Shown here piece after piece: positions 36,075 through 48,258 of a stretch of 64,000 bases of DNA. The position numbers and the translations under genes were made by a program. This DNA comes from Linyphia triangularis (lineage: Eukaryota > Arthropoda > Arachnida > Araneae > Linyphiidae): NCBI GenBank assembly GCA_963978545.1, contig OZ021721.1, positions 40,806,785 to 40,870,784 of the forward strand, in the 5' to 3' direction. Numbering within the stretch: position 1 is the first letter of the stretch; the number at the start of each line of letters is the position of its first letter. The notes beneath the pieces were generated by a model. That model made no database searches and was not told where the DNA came from. It saw only the letters and a list, made by a program, of their open reading frames with translations.

Positions 36075-39053
36075 AATAGTGGTTGATTAATAGACAATAC
36101 CGGGTACATGATATGCCGATGTGTATCGTTAGAGGAAGATACTAAGTAAACAATAAATTGTGTCTAAGGACTCAATGAAATTAGAAAGTTAAAATTGGTA
36201 GTTTCTTGTCTCTTTTATCTTAAATCATAAAATATAATCTAATAAAACTTAGTGCGTTTTTTTAACTGCTTTTAACTGAGGAAGATTAATGAAAGAGCCT
36301 GCAAAGCACAATGGTTGTGCTTAATATGTATATTTTCTTAATCCCTCCTCCCCTATGTTTTGTTCGAGCTAATGCAATGGCTTAGCATATAACCATCATT
36401 AACATAATAACGTAAAGAAAATTGAGGAATCGAATATTTTGCGTGTTTGGGAATTCTGTGCATCCGGAATTTGTTGCAAATAATGAATGAAACAATTAAA
36501 ATGTGAAAAAAGTATATATTTTTTAAAAAGTATTCAAACAATATTGTTTTCTGGAGAATCAAAAGGAGAAAACAATAACGTAAAACAAAATTTGACCTGG
36601 TGACCTGTTTCAAGAGTATAAGCAGTATATTTAAATTATGACACTTACTATCTACGTAAAATCCACTCAGTGTAAGTTTTATATTTTATCTTTTTTAATC
36701 AATTACAATACTTTAAATGCCCAAGGGAAAAGATAATCCAGTGAGTGGTTGCACTAATTAATGTAAATTAGTTTTTTATTTTGATAACCTTCCCTTCTAA
36801 ATGGTTTTCAGACATGAAATCCAACTCACTGGGATGAACTAAACGATTTTTTTTTTTTTGTGAGTACGTCCACTTAATTGATTAACATAATAACCCCACA
36901 TTCGCATTAATTTTGCATATTGTCGGGATAAAGTATAAATTATAGCCAATTATCATTAATTATCAAAATTAATACTACAATGGCACCGGGTTTTATTTTG
37001 CGGTTGCTTGAAAACTATAATATTTGATTTTGGAGCAATGGCAGAACAATCTTTCTAGCAATATGTAATAATACACAATTCCGGAATTTATAAAAGTTTT
37101 GTTCACACTACGTTTTTTTGTTCAACATTTGCTATCTTTTCTTTAAATTTAGGTTAAGTATCCTTCTTTAAAATAATTAAATTGTCAAATAAAAAAACAA
37201 GCAAAAAATAAATAATTTACATTTGTTCCAACTTCAAATTCGATAATGGAATTTCTTTATATAGTTTTCTTCTTCTGTATCTTTTATAAATATTTTTCTT
37301 CTTCTGTATTTTTTATAAATATATATATATTTTTTACTTTTTATTAACTCATTGAGTTTTCAAATATGAATAACGTAAGATCAATTTCTTATTAGAATAT
37401 ATTCAATGGAATTTCCGAATTCGTTCACTAAGTTACTTACTTTTCTAAATATCACTTTTTAAACCTTCCTAAACCTAGTTAAAGGTGCCACGAAATACTC
37501 AAAAGAAGTTTCCGAATTCACTCTCCTTACATTAAACTAATAAAATATACTATCCATCCTCATATAAGCCACAAAAATAATCCAAATTTTACTCACCCAT
37601 TAACGACGATTGGCAAGAAAACTTGCTAATCGACATTTTAGTTTTGTTCTTTGCTAATAAATTGCGATTGTGCTTCCACTTCGTGTATTTTGAAAATCAT
37701 AAAAATAATTATCCAAAAAAACTGAAAATTTCAAAATATACCTTAAATGATCGAAATAAACAAGGTAAAAATAAAAAACAATGTATGTTTATCCATTTCA
37801 AAGTCGTCTTTAATGGGTTAAAGTTAATCTAACCTATTTTGTCCCATCTCACTTTTAAACGAATAAAATAAATATTCGTGGTTATTAAAACCTCTTGAAG
37901 TAAAATACAAATTTCTTTAATCAGAATCCTCAAATAAGTGCATATAATGATGATTTTTTAAAGTTTTTTGGAAGTTTTTATGTCCGCACTTAAAATTCGA
38001 ATCCAGCATAGTGAAAATAAGTTTTTTTGTCTTCATATTTAATTTTTTTTTTTTTTTAATTTTTTTTTTTTTTTATTGTTAAATATTGACTAAAATGAGT
38101 GTAAATGAGTTCTAAAATGAATCTATTTTTATAACGCCATGCACAGTAGTTAAAGTAATTATTTTCTCCTGAAAATGCATAAATGGTTCATAAAATTTAC
38201 CAATTCCACCAAACGTAACAAATAAACGTCTTTGATACGATCAACCTGATTTTGTTGTAATTATCAAGCGTATAAAAGAATCGTGCGCATAAAGAAGTAC
38301 TGTAGGTCAAAGTTGAAAAAATCGTACTTTATACCAAAAATAGATTAAAGGTTTCTCAAATAATCGATCGTATCGTACATCGCAGCAAAGTACAATCGAA
38401 ATTTACACAATAGTCATTATGAATGGTAATAACCCATTTCTACCAAAAGGAACCTTGCGCTAGGGGAATTGTGAAGGTGTACGTTCGAATAGGTAAATAG
38501 ACTTTCAACCTGTCGGAAATATGAACAGCTGGGTTTTGCGCACCAGGTGCCATGCTTTGATTTCCTATTGCGAAAAGAGGCAGATGGGATGCGGTCAAAT
38601 GCTTGAGGACTTTACAGGGTATGGTCCTTGCCCATCCTGACGAGAGATACTTGATATAAAGATTTAATAGTAAATTGAAATTTCACAAGAGTTTTCATGA
38701 CAGATTTTTTTTTTTGTAAGAAAATAACTCGTTTAAAAGTTGACGATAAATTTGATTTATATTTTCTTCTTATTTAAAATCTGTTAAAAAGAAAAGGAGT
38801 ATTTTGATTGGTATTATCTGTTAGTATTTTGGAAGTAATAAGCAAATCACTCTGTTTGAACACCGGTTCCTTTCCTTCCATAAAAAACACAGAAATTTAT
38901 ATTAGAAAATTAGTAAAGTTTCCTAGTTAAGGGAAAAGATAACTAATTATGCTTTGTAATGGATAATAAAAATAAAGCAAAGTTTTTTGTAAAAAAAAAA
39001 AAGGCAAGTATCCAACATCAAAGTGAAAATTATTCACCAATTGCTTCGAATTC
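36075..39053. other. Non-genic AT-rich stretch
   Basis: It includes T-rich runs at 38042-38075. A ~33-bp local duplication (TTTTCTTCTTCTGTATYTTT) lies at 37264-37325. Otherwise I see nothing. Confidence 0.5.
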
Positions 39054-39061
39054 ACGTAAAT

Positions 39062-39769
39062 CAGCGTCAGCCACTACGAGGCCATGGGCCGGATTTGGCC
39101 AGCAACATATTTTTCTGCGGCCCGCCGGCACCACATAAGATAAAAAAAAAAAAAAAAATTACAGAAAGGACTCTTTTTTTTTTTTACATAGGTGTAATTT
39201 ATCCCAAATAAAATGTGTTAACTACGAAAAACAAAGTTCTTCCTTACGTGCCCGAAGAAACTATATGGAGATGGTTTGATGGCAAGATGGTTTTCATCGA
39301 GAATAAATATAGGAATAACTTAACTAAATCTCATTTGGACAATTTTTTTAAATTGACTGCAACAAACACTCTGTAAGACATCGACTCTATCATAAAATAA
39401 ACTGAAAGATTTCGACCGCCATCGTCTCATAATTGATATCGACTGAAATGGAGTAATCTGGAAGTACAGTTTTATACTTTAATTAAAAGTTAGGTCAAAT
39501 CGCATTATCACGTTGCAACAAAATATTCACTTCTTTTTAATACAAATAATTTTTTTTTTTTTTTTTTTTTTTTTAATTATTTGAAGGAAAAAAAATCAAA
39601 TATCAATCGCAATTTCATTGAGAAAAAAATAATAATATTTTGTCCAGTTTTCAGAAATGCTATATATTATTAAATTGATAATAATTAAAGATACATTTTT
39701 AGGTGTTTCCCGCGGAAAGCTCCAACATAAGTCATACGGCCCGCCTCTAAAAGTTAGTGGCGAACGCTG
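39062..39769. mobile_element. hAT-type MITE, 708 bp (Charlie-like termini)
   Basis: The termini are CAGCGTCAGCCACTA and, from the right, CAGCGTTCGCCACTA. An exact 8-bp duplication ACGTAAAT flanks it at 39054-39061 and 39770-39777. The subterminal GGGCCGGATTTGGCC / GGCCCGCC is typical of hAT-Charlie-like elements. The interior is AT-rich with A/T runs and no coding capacity. Confidence 0.9.
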
Positions 39770-41364
39770 ACGTAAATAATATAAATTAATATCGAGAAAA
39801 ATTAATCGCTACTATTTCTGTACCTTGAAGATGGTCACTGTTCCAAAACGTGTTCATTTAAAGTTTATACTTATTTTTTACTTCAAAATAACAGATATTC
39901 TAAAAGGGGACGGTATTGTTTAAAAAGTTGGTTATTTTGAAGAAGCGATGAAAGGAATTTTTCTGTCATTTTAAAAACTGGGTCTTTTACTAAGGTATAT
40001 ATTTCTGAATTAATAAGGACAATTGAATATTTTACCTTTCATTATATAAACACTCAACTTAAGAGGTATATTTAATAACACAATTAATTTTTAATACAAT
40101 TCAAAAGTTATAAAATATATATTCAACTTATGATGCTCGCCTTGAACTGATTAAATGTATGTCTTCAAACTTCTTTACTGAAGAATGTTGAACAATAGTA
40201 TATGTCCGTGGATATGACATCTTAGCAAATCATTTTTGCAGTTTCCTTTGAAACTGTAAGGAATTAAATTACAAAAAAGTGACAAATTTCTAAAAAATTT
40301 AATACATACTAATGAATTAATTTTTATTTTAAGTTGGTCAAATTTTCGCAAATGCACTTCAAAGATAACAATTTTCGGAACGACGATGTTAAAAACTTTA
40401 TACGTAAAAATTTATTCGTTTTTAAAATTTTAAAGTTATTTTTTTTTTATTTTTTTATTTTTCAGCTTTCATTTGCTCATAGTATCAGATGTACGTATAC
40501 AAAATTTTACCTAGATCGATCGATTTTATTAATATCCAAATGTCTCTATACATGGGAAGATTAATTTCGACAATCCTGAATATTTAATTATTTAATCAAC
40601 CAAGCAATGATTTTGGTATCCATAAAATTCAGAATAATTGAATGAAACTATTTATATCTTGTTCCAAAATGACATCCTCTCTCTAGTCCCATATCAAATT
40701 AATTGAGTTAAAATCACGAAATAAAATGATTGCTCTATCAAAAGAAGCTATTTCCTCCAATAGATGGCGACACAAAAATTCCCGCATTTAACCTGGGATT
40801 GCTTGGAGTTTTTCTTTAGGAAAATCCATCTAGTAATGTGTTTGAATCTTTGAAAGCATTCCCTACCTTCTACAGCTACACCCTCTCCTGCACTGATATC
40901 GATCTACCGAAAGCCCCTACTGTAAAGCTCTTGCGCAAGAAAATCCACTCTACATACAATATATTTTAAGGACGTCTTTATACAAGGGCGTAGAAATGAA
41001 TTTATTTCGGGAAGGATGGATATGTTGATAATAAAAAAATAATTTTCTCTCATGTATTCAATTCTGAAAAAAAAATTATAATTATACGTGGGAATTTTTT
41101 TCAACGTTCTTTAAAATAAGTAAAAATTTATAAATATGTATATCAAGCATTTAAAAATGTGTGCATACATATTAGCTACTTTATTCTCAACTACTACTTC
41201 AATTAAAAAGATGGACAATTTCTCTATATCTTCACACGAAGACCAGACTGCGACAATGCTGTTAACTGACGGTCGTTTCAAATCATAATCGATTAGGGAT
41301 GCATTTGGCATTGGAAATCAATAAGGAGCACTTTCGGAAACAACGGGGATTCTACCTTTGAATA

Positions 41365-41409
41365 AGAAAAATCCCATTCCACTAGGAACCAGTGGAATAG
41401 GATTTTTCT
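41365..41409. other. 19-bp stem / 7-nt loop hairpin
   Basis: AGAAAAATCCCATTCCACT pairs with AGTGGAATAGGATTTTTCT across AGGAACC, with one mismatch that would be a G-U pair in RNA. The stem is too short for an animal microRNA precursor. There is no gene nearby. Confidence 0.8.
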
Positions 41410-41740
41410 AGACAAATTCTTCTAGACTAGGCAGACTGATATTTTTCGAGACCAGACCATCTGTCCTAATCGTCGTCGTGTCAGATCAACTTCAGAAATA
41501 AAAGGAGGGATTATGGGACTTGAGATCGAATTGGTTACAAAACATAGATCATAATACTATTGGCTAGGTGATACATAGGTAAAATACGCCATTGCCTAGG
41601 ACAGGTGATATAAAGGTTTATTTTTTAAAGGCCAAAAGCTGCCGCAAGGACTTTAAATATACTAAAATCGTATTTTGAGAATATATTTTTCCTTAATCAC
41701 CTAAAATGCCATGTTCTCTTTCATAGTTTTGTTTCAAATA

Positions 41741-41761
41741 ATATATATATATATATATATA
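41741..41761. repeat. (AT)n microsatellite
   Basis: About ten AT dinucleotides in intergenic DNA. Confidence 0.95.
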
Positions 41762-42437
41762 GCATAGAAGTATTATAACATAGAAGTAGTGAAATATCAT
41801 TTGGATGACATGTCGCCGTAGAGAAAACTCATTTTTGAGCTACTTTTTCAGATAGTTTATTGATGCTCTTATAGTAGCCGTGGTTAGACTTTAGAATATT
41901 ATATTTTAACATAGTTGTACATTTGAAAAGTTTTTTTAGTGTGTTTTGTAACATTTTTCAGTTAAAGTATTTTTTATTTGGCCGTTTTAATGCATGTCGC
42001 CGAATTTTCTGTGAATTAAGCGACACCGTTTGCCAAACGTCCAAAATGATAGAAATCGCTATTGATTAGTAAACGATAGTTAAAACTTTGTAACTGCTTA
42101 TCAATAGTTGAGAATATCATTCATAAGTTCAAATCTATTTCGCTGCTAATTGGAATTCAATGAAAAATAGGGAGAAATTCAAACAAGACCTGTCAATCAA
42201 TCGACGCCTCGTATTAAAAAAATATTAATAAGGCAAGTGTTTTCTATTTTTTATCCTTATTATCCTCATGCTTCAACTTAGAAAAAACACGTGCAAGTCG
42301 TTGGTAACCCGCAATAAGCATTTCTTTGCGTTTTATCATTTGGTCGACGTCTTCCGAATTTTTTTAAGAATGTTAAATTTTCAGCATTTTAAAGAAATTA
42401 AAAATATTGTATTTTTTCCTGACAAAAATCAACATTG

Positions 42438-42464
42438 TTTTATTTATTTATTTATTTATTTATT
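42438..42464. repeat. (TTTA)n microsatellite
   Basis: Six to seven TTTA units followed by TTC. Confidence 0.93.
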
Positions 42465-43621
42465 CTTTCCAACTAAAAATGTACCTATATTATTTATTTC
42501 CTTATTTTTTTATAATATGCATAACTTCAATACTAATTGAAAAAAAAAATTAAATCAATGGCAATTCGAATTTCAAACAGTAAATCAAATAGTATCACTC
42601 AAATGATATATTCTTGCAGTTGCTATATAAAAAAATTCGAATTAAGTATGTTACTATAAAAATACAGCTCCAAATCTAGAGAAATATTATTCTAGATTTA
42701 TCCATGTTAAAAATTTTATCATTAGAAAAATAATTGTCTTAATTTTTTTTTATTTTAAATTATAAATTCTCATTTTGGGCTGTTTAAAAAAATCCACCCA
42801 TAAAGTCTTTCAATGAAGATATAAAAATACCTCTTAGGAAAAGACTTTTTAGCATAGAAGATGTTAATTGAATAAATTGCCAGGAACTGAACCTATATTT
42901 TGTATACAATAAGTTATTTTCTTTCTATCAATTTCTTTTTCCAAGCGATTATGTATATTGAAAAGGAATATAATAGTTGGATTTCTTAATCCATTTCCTT
43001 CAACCAATCGCCATTGTATTCCTTCTAGCATTAAACTCCATGACACTAAGCAATATAATAAAAATGTAGCCTTTTTAATGCTATGTAATTATTACTGTAT
43101 GTAACATATTCCAATTATGGTAATCAAAAAACATCTTTTATAAATGTAAACAATTATTAATGGAAATAGGAACACACAATGAAAGAACTAAGCTTGAAAT
43201 AAAATAACAATTATTTAACCAGATATTTGACGAAAAAACTACGGATAAAATTTATTCAAGATTTTACATCAAAATATTGATTACGGAAATGTTCACAAAA
43301 CGTAACTATTTATTCAATCTCTTATCTATATGCTATCGGCAAAGTGTGAAATGCCGTTATTTTGCAGAATGCTTAGACATTGTATAGAATGCCTATTGCC
43401 ATTTGGCAAAGTATGAAATATGAGAATTATTATATACTTTCTCAAGGCATTGTATATAATACCTAAACATTCTATAAAAAGACAAATTCTATTTAAGAAA
43501 AGTATGAAAACATTACTTTTAATATTCATAGCGTTTGTGATATTGATCTTGAAACTATATACCAATAAAAAACAGAACTATATTTTGGGGACCAAAATAG
43601 TTTATGAAATATGAGTTTTGA

Positions 43622-43935
43622 AACGCGCACCACCTTACTTTATAAACTTTTACAAGTTAAAACTAATTAAAAAAAAAAGGAGATCTTGAGGATGAGATGC
43701 AACAAACGACTGCACGAAATAGAAGGGGTATTTTTTTTTATTTGGTTCATTTGGCAGTAAGGCCAACGATATAGGTCGTAATTTTTTCTTTTAGAGCGCG
43801 AAGGACGAGCACACCTTACTTTTTAGAGAGTTCTACAGTATTAAGTAATTAAAAAAAAGTGATTTTGAGGTGAGATTCCTCACTTAAAAGGAAAAAGTAC
43901 AACCTATTTTGTTGGCCTTACTGTCAATTACGGTA
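43622..43935. repeat. Direct plus inverted repeat cluster
   Basis: Two imperfect direct units share CACCTTACTTT, TAATTAAAAAAAA and TTGAGG-TGAGAT. Within the cluster CAGTAAGGCCAACGATATAGG (43756 onward) is mirrored by CCTATTTTGTTGGCCTTACTG near 43911-43931. The arrangement suggests a decayed MITE or a local duplication. Confidence 0.6.
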
Positions 43936-44843
43936 AAAAAAAATAAAAAATTCCCCTAACTATTTCGGATAGTCGCTTGTTGGATAAAAGGGTGTTTAAT
44001 CACAAAATAGAGAATATATTTTGACTTATGTTTTCATATTTCGTGTGTTGATATCTAAATACTTACATTCGAGAACTAAGTAATACAATCAAAAGATTTA
44101 AAACTGTACATTAAAATTTTAAGAATAAAAAATAATTCCAAGTTTAATTGAGCTAATATTTTTTGGTTCAAGTTATAAACTATATTTGTGACTTAAATCT
44201 TTTTAAGCTCCACCTCCTCATAAAATCAAGCAAATAACAACGGAAACTTTTATATCGAACAAAAAGAGCTTTATTTCAGTAAAACATCTCAGTGCTCAAT
44301 AAATACAGCAGGCTATATCAATGTATTCTACTTTATATATATGAGGCATTCACAATGGCTGATCCTTCAATAAAGACACATTTCATGATATGTATATTCA
44401 CCATTAATGAGATGGCTACTGGAGAAGCACATTCTTGCAGAAATAGCGTGAGAAATCACAGAAGCATAGGATCAACTTGTGCCAGACACCATGCAGCACT
44501 CTGACATTAAAACAAACTTAAAAATAATAAATATCACCTTTCATTCATAAGTTTACTGAACAAAATAATCAACAGCTTCTAAAAAATAATTTTAAATATT
44601 TTCCATTTGAAAATTCCAAATGCATACTTTTTAAATATAATTTGGGAAATATTATAAGACGCCCACACACGTGAGTAATTTATTCGTTTAAAATTCCAAA
44701 AGTTATCACAGAATATTTTGCATAAATAAATTAAGGGACGTTTGTGGTTTCTTGATTTGCTTTGTTAAACTTAATTTATTCCCCGCTATTCAAGTTGTTT
44801 AGTCTACTTTTTGTATCGTTGTTTGTGTAGTTTAGCGAGATCA

Positions 44844-44988
44844 CGAACCATACAATTAACCATATATTAATAACAGACATTAAAATTAACATGCCTGCAG
44901 TAAACACGTCAAATCGTACCAGTCGAACCATACAATTAACCAAATATTAATTGCAAACTTTAATAATTAGCGTGCCTGCAGTAAACAC
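44844..44988. repeat. 80-bp imperfect tandem duplication
   Basis: Two units begin CGAACCATACAATTAACCA (44844 and 44924) and end TGCCTGCAGTAAACAC. The middle has diverged. Confidence 0.85.
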
Positions 44989-47900
44989 CTTATGTGAAAC
45001 CGCATTAGTCAAGGGTTTAGTTTAAACTGGGTCCTAAAAAGTAGAAATATGATCTTTCTCAGATAAAACGGAATGCCAAATCTGGTAGCACACTATATTT
45101 TTTGTGCATCGGACAATATGCCCGGAATATCGGTGATATCAGATATAATGTCCAATGGATTACAATACAGTTTGTTACTAGTTAAAGGTTATATCTAAAG
45201 TGATATTCGTCAAATCGAGCCAATCGTTATACTCTTTAACATATTTTTAGGATATTCAGTACAGAGAATTTGCTTTCGTTATTTAGGCAATTATATACAG
45301 AGTTAAGAAATCGTTCAATCTGCATGATGCTCTTATATAAAATGTGCAAGAGTTTTAGTATTTCACAAAAAATGTCATGCTCATTCAAAAAGTTTTGGAG
45401 ATAAACACGTACAAACATAAAAGCATCAAGAAAAATCAATATATGGCTTCTCCCATCAAATTTGTTGATACTTTTATATCTATTAAAACTTTTATAAATT
45501 AATATCTTTTACTCTCAATTTTCAAATTACCGCAATACTATTTTCAAAAAGTTTTGTTCAGTTTTAGCACTCAATCACTATCAAATGGAGATATTATTGT
45601 TGAAAATATAGTAATTCTGAATTTATTCATACAATAAAATATCAAGTTATTTATTCTTTATATGAAAGGCAATAAAATAAGCACTAATATTTGTTTCAAG
45701 ACTGTTTGAAAGGCTATTATAATTTCAATTTAGTTCCGCAGACATTTTAAGGTATAATTCTGTAACACGGAATTATTTCAATGTTACGTTCCGATTTATA
45801 ATACTTTTTATTCAAAATAGACGGCTTTATCTTGTTCCATACAGTTTAAAAATTTAAAAAGATAATCAGTATATTAAACGATTTGTTTGGTTCGTCTTTG
45901 ACAGAGGTACATAATTAAATATATGGACGGTAACATAAAACAATGATTTAGGTAGTAAAAAATTTAAAATATAAGCATGGAAAACACTATTGTTAAAGTA
46001 ACATAAAAAGTTATCATAAAGTAACAAATATAAAAAATAAAAAATGTTTCTGTGTATACAAAAGGTTACATTACCTAAAAGTTTAAGATTATTTGGATTT
46101 TGTTTATAATTTTACCTGAAAAGTATGCAAGTTTTTAAAAAAATAATAATTGTTCTTCATTAAAAAGTGAAGCAATTTCTACAAAAAATAGATTTTAATG
46201 TTCTTAATACTATTAGTACAATTATTATTTTTGTTTATGAATGAGTGAAAACTCACAGCAATTCCCAATAATTTCATTTCTTAAACAGTCCCTCTTAATA
46301 GTTTTTATTTAATTGATGTCCAATTTCTTCGAAATTACGATATTTAAACCGTTAACTTTCGGAACTAGTTTCTGTTCTTTAATGGTTCATTTGCAATGAT
46401 GAAAGAGGAATAAGAGTGAAAAAAATTATAAATTCTATTAAAATGTTTCACATTTTTTTCCAACATGGTGAACCATTTATTATTCTTTATTATTTTGTGT
46501 ATGTACTCATAACATATAAATCCAACAGCTTATTTAACGAACAAAATGCCCACATAGAAAAAGCAATTCTTAAAAGCATACGAGTATTTTGCATGTAGGA
46601 CATTATGATTATGCATGCAAGTTACGGTCTTTATGTAGGAAAGATATTGTGCTTCAGCAATATATCGTATTTCCTGTGGGAAAATGACCTAACTGCTATT
46701 GAATTTCTATTACAAATACGTTACTTTTCCCTCAGTAGTGCGATATTTTAAGCTAGATTAAGGTTCTGATGTTTGAACATTAATGCAATATGTGTAAGCT
46801 TAACTGCTCGTACAACAATATGTTTTATATCGGAAGTGCTTTAACCTCTGTCTTATGTTACTCAACCTCTTATGTTACTTTATATACTACAAACATGCAT
46901 TATTCATTTTATTATGACGAAACACATGTACTTTATAAGCAGAATGAAGTTTCTATTAAAAATAATAGCATGACTTAGATGATAACACTCGCTTGCTTAA
47001 AGTATATCATTTACACTTGTATAATAATTTATAATAACATTACAAATAAATCACTGATATATGAAGTAGTTTGCTTAAAAATGCAACTTTAATTCTGGCA
47101 CAGTGAAGCTTGTATACATCTAACAAATAGTTCATGATATGTTAAGGGTTCTTTTTATCTTAGAACCTTTCATAGAATCAAATAAGGTCACATCCTGATG
47201 AAAGCAGACTATATTGGTATCAATATAGTTTTATCTTTCTTAGCATCTTGGTCAACATCAACGAACAAAGCCTATATGTTACTCGTATAAACATCTACAA
47301 GGTCATTTTTTTTTTTTTTGCATGAATACTTAGTGTATTTTAAATACTTGCATTTACAGCGTAATTTTTCCAGTGAAGAAACCTAATTATCTCCTCATTT
47401 CTACAGCACTGTTTAAGACAGATCTTTTGTATTTATTTCTCCCTTGGCCATGGCTTATCGTTATATTAACATTTAACATCAAAGAAATCTTTTACTTTCT
47501 CAAATAAAAAATCCAAAACAATACATAATACGAAAAGAAGAAAAACGTCATACGTATTTCTTGTCGCTTTACAACATTATTCCGGTATATTTTCGGAATT
47601 ATTTGTAATAACTGAATACCCATTTAAACTCATTTTTTAAAATAGTTTAAATGGAATTCAAGTTTAAGTTTAGTCTTAGATCACAAATTTTCAATATGAA
47701 ACGTATTGAAACTCATTGACCACATATTTGGTCTGCCAATTCTTTTTAAATATACCTACTTGTCTAAATCATTGAAATCATTACATTGAGTATTTGACAA
47801 TAACATTTACTATTTTTAGTTTGAGAAGAATTCACGATTGAATTGCATCATCAAAACAATCTAAATATCTTATTTGTTTCATTCAGGGAGAAACAATTTC

Positions 47901-48058
47901 TCTCTCTCTCTCTCAGGAGAAATATCTTAACTCCTATTCATTAGCTCTAAAAAGTTGCATTTATCCAATCTAATATGTGAACCTTAACCTACTTTTGCCT
48001 TCTACTGGAAAAATGGTCCAGATACATGGACCAAATACATTTTGAATATCAAATTAAG
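44989..48058. other. Region 3' of the ACS gene
   Basis: It holds the probable 3' untranslated region of the minus-strand ACS gene (next to 48059), a short CT microsatellite at 47901-47916 and no other recognisable gene. Confidence 0.5.
47432..47437 (-). promoter_or_regulatory. Candidate poly(A) signal for the ACS gene
   Basis: TTTATT on the plus strand reads AATAAA on the minus strand, about 620 bp past the ACS stop codon. I saw no closer AATAAA in the correct orientation. In DNA this AT-rich the hexamer is common, so transcript data would be needed to confirm it. Confidence 0.25.
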
Positions 48059-48258
48059 TTACTCAGTATCAGGACGAGTTTGAAATAATTTTTCAATCAA
48101 CGTGTCATCAGCGAGAGATGTTAAATCTCCCAAATCACGATCATTCACTGCAATTTTTCGTAGAACTCTCCTCATTATTTTTCCAGACCGAGTTTTTGGT
48201 AATCCTGATGCGACATGTAGATATTCTGGGGTAGCAAATGGTCCAATCCAGTACCGAA
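48059..48258 (-). CDS. ACSS2: ACS terminal exon l: catalytic lysine motif and stop
   Basis: This 200-bp coding part has acceptor TTGCAG|TTC and a TAA stop at 48061-48059. It encodes [20 protein letters not shown] then [23 protein letters not shown], ending FQTRPDTE. The Lys of SGKIMRR is the adenylation lysine, reversibly acetylated in characterised ACS enzymes. Confidence 0.96.

Larger units (their letters stand above)
39778..43621. other. Non-genic AT-rich stretch
   Basis: Apart from the microsatellites and the 41365-41409 hairpin, no gene or transposon end was recognised. Confidence 0.5.

Noticed and set aside
41365..41409. MicroRNA precursor
   Set aside because: The stem is 19 bp with a 7-nt loop, shorter than animal precursors, with no flanking stem.
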